Assembly (NCBI GenBank): GCA_045661305.1
Contig: JAZRFJ010000009.1
Location: forward strand, 36,290 to 100,289
Length of the DNA stretch: 64,000 bases
From: UMGS1840 sp045661305
Lineage (GTDB): Bacteria; Bacillota; Clostridia; UMGS1840
Reading direction: 5' to 3'
Part shown: piece by piece, positions 59,574-64,000 of the stretch
Layout of the letters: each line of letters opens with the position of its first letter
Numbering within the stretch: the stretch's first letter is position 1
Position numbers and translations under genes: made by a program
The notes under the pieces: model-generated
What the model saw: only the letters and a program-made list of their open reading frames with translations
Databases searched by the model: none
What the model was told of the DNA's origin: nothing

Positions 59574-60329
59574 ATGACTCCGATTATTGAATTTGAAAAT
59601 ATATATAAAATTTATCATATGGGTGATTCCGATGTTCATGCTGTTGACGGAATAAGTTTCAAAATATATGAGGGTGAATTTGTTGCAATTATCGGTCAAT
59701 CCGGAAGCGGAAAAACAACATGTATGAATATAATAGGCTGTCTTGATGTTCCTACAAGCGGAAAATATTATTTACAGGGCAAAGATGTAAGTACATTAAA
59801 AGACGACGAACAAGCACAGATAAGAAATGAAACGCTTGGTTTTATATTTCAGCAATACAATTTGTTGCCGAAATTAAATGTGCTTGATAATGTAAAATTA
59901 CCGCTTATGTACAGAGGAATTAAAGAAAGCGAACAAAATGAAAAGGCTATGAAAGCACTCGAAAGAGTTGGACTTTCAGATAAATGTAAGAACAAACCAT
60001 CACAGTTATCCGGCGGACAGCAACAAAGAGTTTCTATTGCAAGAGCATTAGCAGGCGACCCGTTTGTTATTCTGGCAGATGAGCCGACAGGAGCATTAGA
60101 CTCGAATACAAGCCGTGAGGTAATTGAATTTTTACAGGAATTGAATAAACAGGGAAATACCATTGTTCTTATTACACACGATAATTTTATTGCTGCAAAG
60201 GCAAAAAGAGTTATAAGAATTTCTGACGGAAAAGCTATTTACGACGGTATTCCTGAAAACGATACTATTATTAAAAAGACAGTTTTTACATCTTTTGAAG
60301 AAAGAGATGGTGAAAAATATGAAAATTAA
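59574..60329 (+). CDS. ABC transporter ATP-binding protein, MacB/LolD/YknY type
   Basis: The 251-residue nucleotide-binding protein has Walker A GQSGSGKTTC (near residue 42), Q-loop IFQQYNLLPKLN, signature LSGGQQQRVSIARAL, Walker B FVILADEPTGALD and LITHDN, the exact pattern of the MacB/LolD family. It lies 30 bp after the adaptor gene and overlaps the permease by 11 bp. With neighbours it forms a three-component tripartite-like exporter in a Gram-positive setting. Confidence 0.95.
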   Translation: MTPIIEFENIYKIYHMGDSDVHAVDGISFKIYEGEFVAIIGQSGSGKTTCMNIIGCLDVPTSGKYYLQGKDVSTLKDDEQAQIRNETLGFIFQQYNLLPKLNVLDNVKLPLMYRGIKESEQNEKAMKALERVGLSDKCKNKPSQLSGGQQQRVSIARALAGDPFVILADEPTGALDSNTSREVIEFLQELNKQGNTIVLITHDNFIAAKAKRVIRISDGKAIYDGIPENDTIIKKTVFTSFEERDGEKYEN

Positions 60330-61509
60330 AAAATCTTTTGAGCTTGCAATCGGAAGCATCATCTCAAATAAAATGAGGTCTTTTTTAACGATGCTTGGAA
60401 TTATAATCGGTGTTGGTGCTGTTATTATTCTTGTAAGCGTTATGGATGGTGTAACAGGGCAGGTTACAGATATTTTTGAGAGCATGGGTACAAACAATAT
60501 GACAGTAAATATCGTTCCGAGAGGTGGAAACAGAATAGTCGAGGCAGACGATTTGTACGAGCTTACGGAAAAATATCCAAATATTGTAAAATATGTTACT
60601 CCGAATGTTTCACTTCAAAGATGTAATGTTAAATCAAGAGAAAGTAACGAATCTCTTGAGCGTACAACTGTTACAGGTGTTGGAGAAGATTATGATAAGA
60701 TATCGAGCCTTGAAGTGCAATCAGGTAGGTTTCTTCAGTACACTGATATGTCACAGCGAAGTAAGGTTGCAGTTATAGGCTCATATGTTGCAAAAGAGCT
60801 TTACGGTGGAGTAAATAATTCAATAGGTCAGACTATAAAGCTCAACGGCGAGCCGTTTTCTGTTGTTGGTGTTTTGGAAGAAAAGGCAGACAGTGAAGAG
60901 GGAAGTACAGACGACCGTGTGTATATTCCGTATTCAAGAGCAACAAAAATGTCCTGGATGTCAACTATAACAAGCTATACGATTTCAGCAGCTTCGGAGG
61001 ATGCTGTTGAAGCATGCGTCAAGATTGTTGAAAGTAAGCTTTATTCAATATTGCAAAACAGTAATTTTTATACTGTTACTGCTATGAAAGAGGTTTTAGA
61101 TGAGGTTTCTTCAATAACTGATACATTAAAGATGGCACTTGTTTGCATAGCTGGGATTTCACTTCTTGTAGGCGGTATCGGGATTATGAATATAATGCTC
61201 GTAACTGTAACCGAAAGGACAAGAGAAATCGGTATAAGAAAAGCTCTTGGTGCAAAACGCATCAATATACTTCAGCAGTTTGTTATTGAAGCGGGAACTG
61301 TAAGCGGACTTGGCGGAATATTGGGAATAATATTCGGATGTGTGGTTTCCTCATTTGTCGGAAAGCTTCTTAATATAACTGTTTTACCATCAGCAAGTGC
61401 CGTTATGCTTGCGTTTGGTGTTTCAGTTGCAATAGGTATCGGTTTTGGATATCTTCCTGCAAGCAAAGCATCAAAATTAAATCCTATCGATGCTTTAAGA
61501 TATGACTAA
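60319..61509 (+). CDS. ABC transporter permease, MacB/YknZ type
   Basis: The 396-residue permease has the MacB layout. An N-terminal helix (about 14-40, MRSFLTMLGIIIGVGAVIIL) is followed by a large extracytoplasmic domain (about 45-265). Three C-terminal helices begin in ALVCIAGISLLVGGIGIMNIM, with the family motif VTERTREIGIRKALGAKR. It ends in SKASKLNPIDALRYD, a common MacB/FtsX-type C-terminus. The ATG at 60319 is preferred; the alternative at 60295 extends into the ATPase gene. It probably moves substrates from the outer membrane leaflet or outside face. SLH protein follows 20 bp later. Confidence 0.93.
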   Translation: MKIKKSFELAIGSIISNKMRSFLTMLGIIIGVGAVIILVSVMDGVTGQVTDIFESMGTNNMTVNIVPRGGNRIVEADDLYELTEKYPNIVKYVTPNVSLQRCNVKSRESNESLERTTVTGVGEDYDKISSLEVQSGRFLQYTDMSQRSKVAVIGSYVAKELYGGVNNSIGQTIKLNGEPFSVVGVLEEKADSEEGSTDDRVYIPYSRATKMSWMSTITSYTISAASEDAVEACVKIVESKLYSILQNSNFYTVTAMKEVLDEVSSITDTLKMALVCIAGISLLVGGIGIMNIMLVTVTERTREIGIRKALGAKRINILQQFVIEAGTVSGLGGILGIIFGCVVSSFVGKLLNITVLPSASAVMLAFGVSVAIGIGFGYLPASKASKLNPIDALRYD

Positions 61510-61529
61510 ATAGAAAGGTATATGAAAAT

Positions 61530-63827
61530 ATGAAAAAAGTTTTATCATTAGTATTAACTGTTTTAGTAATTTTTTCTGCAAATATTTGTTCATTTGCAGC
61601 TGTAAAAAATGAAACTGATGTTATGAAATTACTATCAGAACTTGAGATTATGTCAGGTGACCCTGACGGAAATTTAAGACTTAATGATTATGTTACCCGT
61701 GCAGAATTTTCAAAAGTTGCTGTTAATGCATCAAGCTATAAAAATTCTGTTGCAATAGCACTTAGAGTTTCTCCTTTTTCCGATGTAACATATAAGCATT
61801 GGGCAGCACCGTATGTTCAGGTTGCTGTTTTGAACGGAATTTGTGAGGGCTATACAGACGCAACCTTTAAACCTGATAATCTTGTTTCTTTTGAAGAAGC
61901 TGTCACTATGCTTCTTCGTGTTCTTGGTTATACTGATGCTGATTTTGGAATTTCCTGGCCATACGGACAGGTTGGAATGGCTAACAACTTAGATATAACA
62001 AAAAATGTTGATGCAGCTATCGGAGATAAGCTTACAAGAGGACAGGTTGCCACACTTGTTTTCAATGCACTTGATGCTAAGATGAAATCTTCACAATCAA
62101 AGCTTATTAGTATTTTTGATTGTACTTTGGTGGAAGATGTAACACTCATTTCTACAAAAAATGAAAACAGCAGTATATCAAGCGGTAAAGTTTATACAAC
62201 AAACGGATTTTATGATATAAATTCATCTTTTAATTACAGCTATGTAGGAAAAAAAGGAGATTTATATGTAAAAAATGGTGACGATATAATCTGTTTTATT
62301 CCTGATGATGAGTCAGGACAAGAGCTTGAAAGCTATAATGTTTATCAGGTTCTTGATAAATCTATTGTAGTATATAATGGAAGTCAGCGAACAGAAATAA
62401 ATCTTGAAGATTCAACAGTTTTTTATAATGATACCCTAAAAACCACTTTTGCTTCTTTAAAGACGCAGATTGAAATGGGCGATGTTTTATATGTTAAGAG
62501 AAATTATGATAATACAATAGATTATGTTTCATATATAAAAGGAAATATTATAGGACCGAAGACTGTTTTAAATCAAAATTGGCTGTATGACTTCACAACT
62601 GACGCTTCATCTGTAAAGGTAATGAGAAACGGTGTTTCTGTATCACAATCAGAAATCAAACAGTTTGATGTTGTATATTACTTAAAGGATTTGAATATGG
62701 TGCTTGCTTACAGCAATAAAATTACAGGTATATATGAAAATGCAACTCCGAATAAGGATATTCCAAATACTGTTACAGTTTCAGGAAAAAGCTATGTGAT
62801 TGAAAGCGGTGAAGCATTTAATAAGCTTTCTTCGTTGGGAGAATTTAATTATGGTGACACAGTAACACTTCTTTTAGGAAAAAATAATGAAATTGCAGAT
62901 GTTATTTCTCCCGATAAGTCCTCGGTTTTAGGGGAAATTGTAGGATATGTAACAGGATGTGGTACAAAGGAAATACAAAAGCCTGATACCACGACCTACA
63001 CAGGCTATTATATAAAAATTGTTCTTCCTGACGGTAACGAATATGAATATATCACAAATAAAAGCTATGATATGTTAGCTAACTCTATTGTAAAGCTTAC
63101 TTTTGAAAATGGTATAGCAAGAGCATCATCACTTACAAAAACAACCACTAAATACGGTGATTTTGATTGGGATTCAAAAACTCTCGGAAATTATAAATTA
63201 TCACAAAATATAAAAATATTAGATGTTGCAACAACTGATAAGTTAAAAAAATCAGCATACATAAGTGTGTTTCCGCAAAGAATTGACGGTTTATCTTTAA
63301 ATAATAAGGTTTTATATATGAAAAAAAATTCAAATAATGAGATAACCGAGCTTATACTCTCTGATGTGACAGGTGATGCCTATACATATGCACTTGTTAC
63401 TGATGTTACAAGAAATACAGTTCATCATGAAGATGGAACCACTTCAAAATCAAACTCAACATCAAGCTTTCGCTATAATATAAACGGCTCAGATTACAGT
63501 TACAACGGCTCAACTTCTTTTACCGGTATAGCATCAGGTACCCCGATATCTTTACTCTACAATTCAGGCGGTCAATTAGACTATGTAAAGGTACTTTTAA
63601 AAGCTGACGGCGTTGTAAAAGAATTAACGCCTACTAAGCTTACAACTTCATCAGCTACATATTCTGTAAGTGATAAGGTTACAGTTTATAAAAGAGATGC
63701 CAACTACAATTATACACTTTCAAACCTTTCTGATATAAACACAACTGATTATACAGTTAATGCATATTATGATAAAAGCACAAATAATGGTGGAAGAGTA
63801 AGAATAATTGTCGCAATTGTAAAATAA
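61530..63827 (+). CDS. SLH-domain surface protein at the end of the MacAB-like operon
   Basis: The 765-residue exported protein has a signal peptide (residues 1-24, cleavage near SFAA). Three SLH motifs lie at about residues 28-75 (GDPDGNLRLNDYVTRAEFSKV), 87-140 (HWAAPYVQVAVLNGICEGYT) and 145-185 (GQVGMANNLDITKNVD, then LTRGQVATLVFNAL). The rest is beta-rich, Ser/Thr/Asn/Tyr-rich and has no enzyme motif. It lies 20 bp after the permease with no terminator between, and a strong terminator closes the unit. Co-transcription with an efflux system is unusual for SLH proteins. Confidence 0.9.
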   Translation: MKKVLSLVLTVLVIFSANICSFAAVKNETDVMKLLSELEIMSGDPDGNLRLNDYVTRAEFSKVAVNASSYKNSVAIALRVSPFSDVTYKHWAAPYVQVAVLNGICEGYTDATFKPDNLVSFEEAVTMLLRVLGYTDADFGISWPYGQVGMANNLDITKNVDAAIGDKLTRGQVATLVFNALDAKMKSSQSKLISIFDCTLVEDVTLISTKNENSSISSGKVYTTNGFYDINSSFNYSYVGKKGDLYVKNGDDIICFIPDDESGQELESYNVYQVLDKSIVVYNGSQRTEINLEDSTVFYNDTLKTTFASLKTQIEMGDVLYVKRNYDNTIDYVSYIKGNIIGPKTVLNQNWLYDFTTDASSVKVMRNGVSVSQSEIKQFDVVYYLKDLNMVLAYSNKITGIYENATPNKDIPNTVTVSGKSYVIESGEAFNKLSSLGEFNYGDTVTLLLGKNNEIADVISPDKSSVLGEIVGYVTGCGTKEIQKPDTTTYTGYYIKIVLPDGNEYEYITNKSYDMLANSIVKLTFENGIARASSLTKTTTKYGDFDWDSKTLGNYKLSQNIKILDVATTDKLKKSAYISVFPQRIDGLSLNNKVLYMKKNSNNEITELILSDVTGDAYTYALVTDVTRNTVHHEDGTTSKSNSTSSFRYNINGSDYSYNGSTSFTGIASGTPISLLYNSGGQLDYVKVLLKADGVVKELTPTKLTTSSATYSVSDKVTVYKRDANYNYTLSNLSDINTTDYTVNAYYDKSTNNGGRVRIIVAIVK

Positions 63828-63828
63828 T

Positions 63829-63856
63829 AAAAAGGCTATGCTTGCATAGCTTTTTT
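63829..63856 (+). terminator. terminator after the SLH gene
   Basis: AAAAAGGCTATG pairs with GCATAGCTTTTTT (loop CTT). Confidence 0.92.
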
Positions 63857-63895
63857 GTTATTTGTTATGATACAATTGATGGGTGACAAAAAAAG

Positions 63896-63924
63896 TGGAA
63901 AATGAACTCCAAATATGATATAAT
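63896..63924 (+). promoter_or_regulatory. promoter at the right edge
   Basis: TGGAAA (63896-63901), a 17-bp spacer and TGA-TATAAT (63919-63924). It drives the partial gene at 63970. Confidence 0.6.
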
Positions 63925-63969
63925 GTTTAATAACCACAAAAAACATGTATCAAGAAGGAGACATTTTCC

Positions 63970-64000
63970 ATGAATATTATAGCATCAAATGCCCACTTTC
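63970..64000 (+). CDS. start of an unidentified gene, possibly a transposase
   Basis: Ten codons are visible (MNIIASNAHF) before the window ends, preceded by AAGGAG 9 nt upstream. GGAAAATG (63898-63905) and CATTTTCC (63962-63969) are inverted around the promoter. The opening is vaguely like small IS transposase or helix-turn-helix proteins, but ten residues do not allow a family name. Confidence 0.35.
   Translation, partial: MNIIASNAHF

Overview
The window is AT-rich chromosomal DNA of a spore-forming, low-GC Clostridia-type Firmicute. Three things show this. There are sporulation genes: a spoVM found by eye, spoIID and a spoIIQ-type LytM gene. There are Firmicute signatures: a T-box, ClpC, HemZ, ThiN, type III pantothenate kinase and sigma-A promoters with TTGACA/TATAAT boxes and 17-bp spacers. 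There are also anaerobe-type genes: radical SAM proteins, a PPi-type phosphofructokinase, a 2-hydroxyacyl-CoA dehydratase/activase pair and a ferredoxin-type aldo/keto reductase. The cell surface is probably S-layer or SLH decorated (two SLH proteins, two stalk-domain proteins). I cannot name the species. No rRNA, CRISPR array or prophage is visible. One tRNA-Thr(CGU) is present. A possible mobile gene begins at the right edge.

Layout. 1-3.6 kb (minus): holB fragment, an rRNA pseudouridine synthase, a PanT-like ECF S component and coaX, then a DacA-like protein whose catalytic motifs are altered. 3.6-9.2 kb (minus): one operon of murD, two intact M42 aminopeptidases, a third M42 paralogue that has lost most of its metal site, and a B12-binding radical SAM protein. 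9.4-10.4 kb (plus): thiN, a 57-residue membrane protein and the 23-residue spoVM. 10.5-14.1 kb: a Se/S-carrier-like protein with a cysteine desulfurase, then topB followed by a palindromic element. 14.4-17.2 kb is a remodelled stretch: an NSS transporter, an alpha-L-rhamnosidase gene lacking its catalytic domain, an AraC-family remnant and the tRNA. 17.3-23 kb: a DUF421 protein, a monofunctional glycosyltransferase with a hydrolase, and T-box-controlled trpBA with an aldo/keto reductase.

23-39 kb (plus): SDR, AEC transporter, clpC, an operon of MBL hydrolase-hemZ-ppa-pfp-methyltransferase, ptsH-ptsI, and an activase/dehydratase pair with a DUF5662 gene. 39-50.7 kb: an SLH protein behind a leader with competing helices, dinB, an ABC exporter with a PAP2 phosphatase, a candidate 126-nt non-coding RNA, CYTH and TtcA-like genes, a parvulin and proS. 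50.7-56 kb (minus): a stalk-domain repeat protein, anti-sigma and ECF sigma operon, and lon. 56-64 kb (plus): spoIID-spoIIQ, a MacAB-like efflux operon ending in an SLH protein, and the start of a new gene.

How the genes relate. Much of the window concerns the cell envelope: murD, the DacA-like protein, GT51, PAP2, SLH and stalk proteins, the ECF sigma operon and a MacAB-like pump. Sporulation genes sit in conserved contexts (thiN-spoVM, spoIID-spoIIQ). Several proteins look like eroded or repurposed enzymes: the DacA-like protein, the M42 paralogue, the GH78 fragment and the AAA half of the CYTH protein. The strongest candidates for undescribed biology are the 126-nt RNA at 45907-46032, the leader at 39192-39364, the palindromic element at 14137-14340, and the M42 trio with its degenerate subunit.
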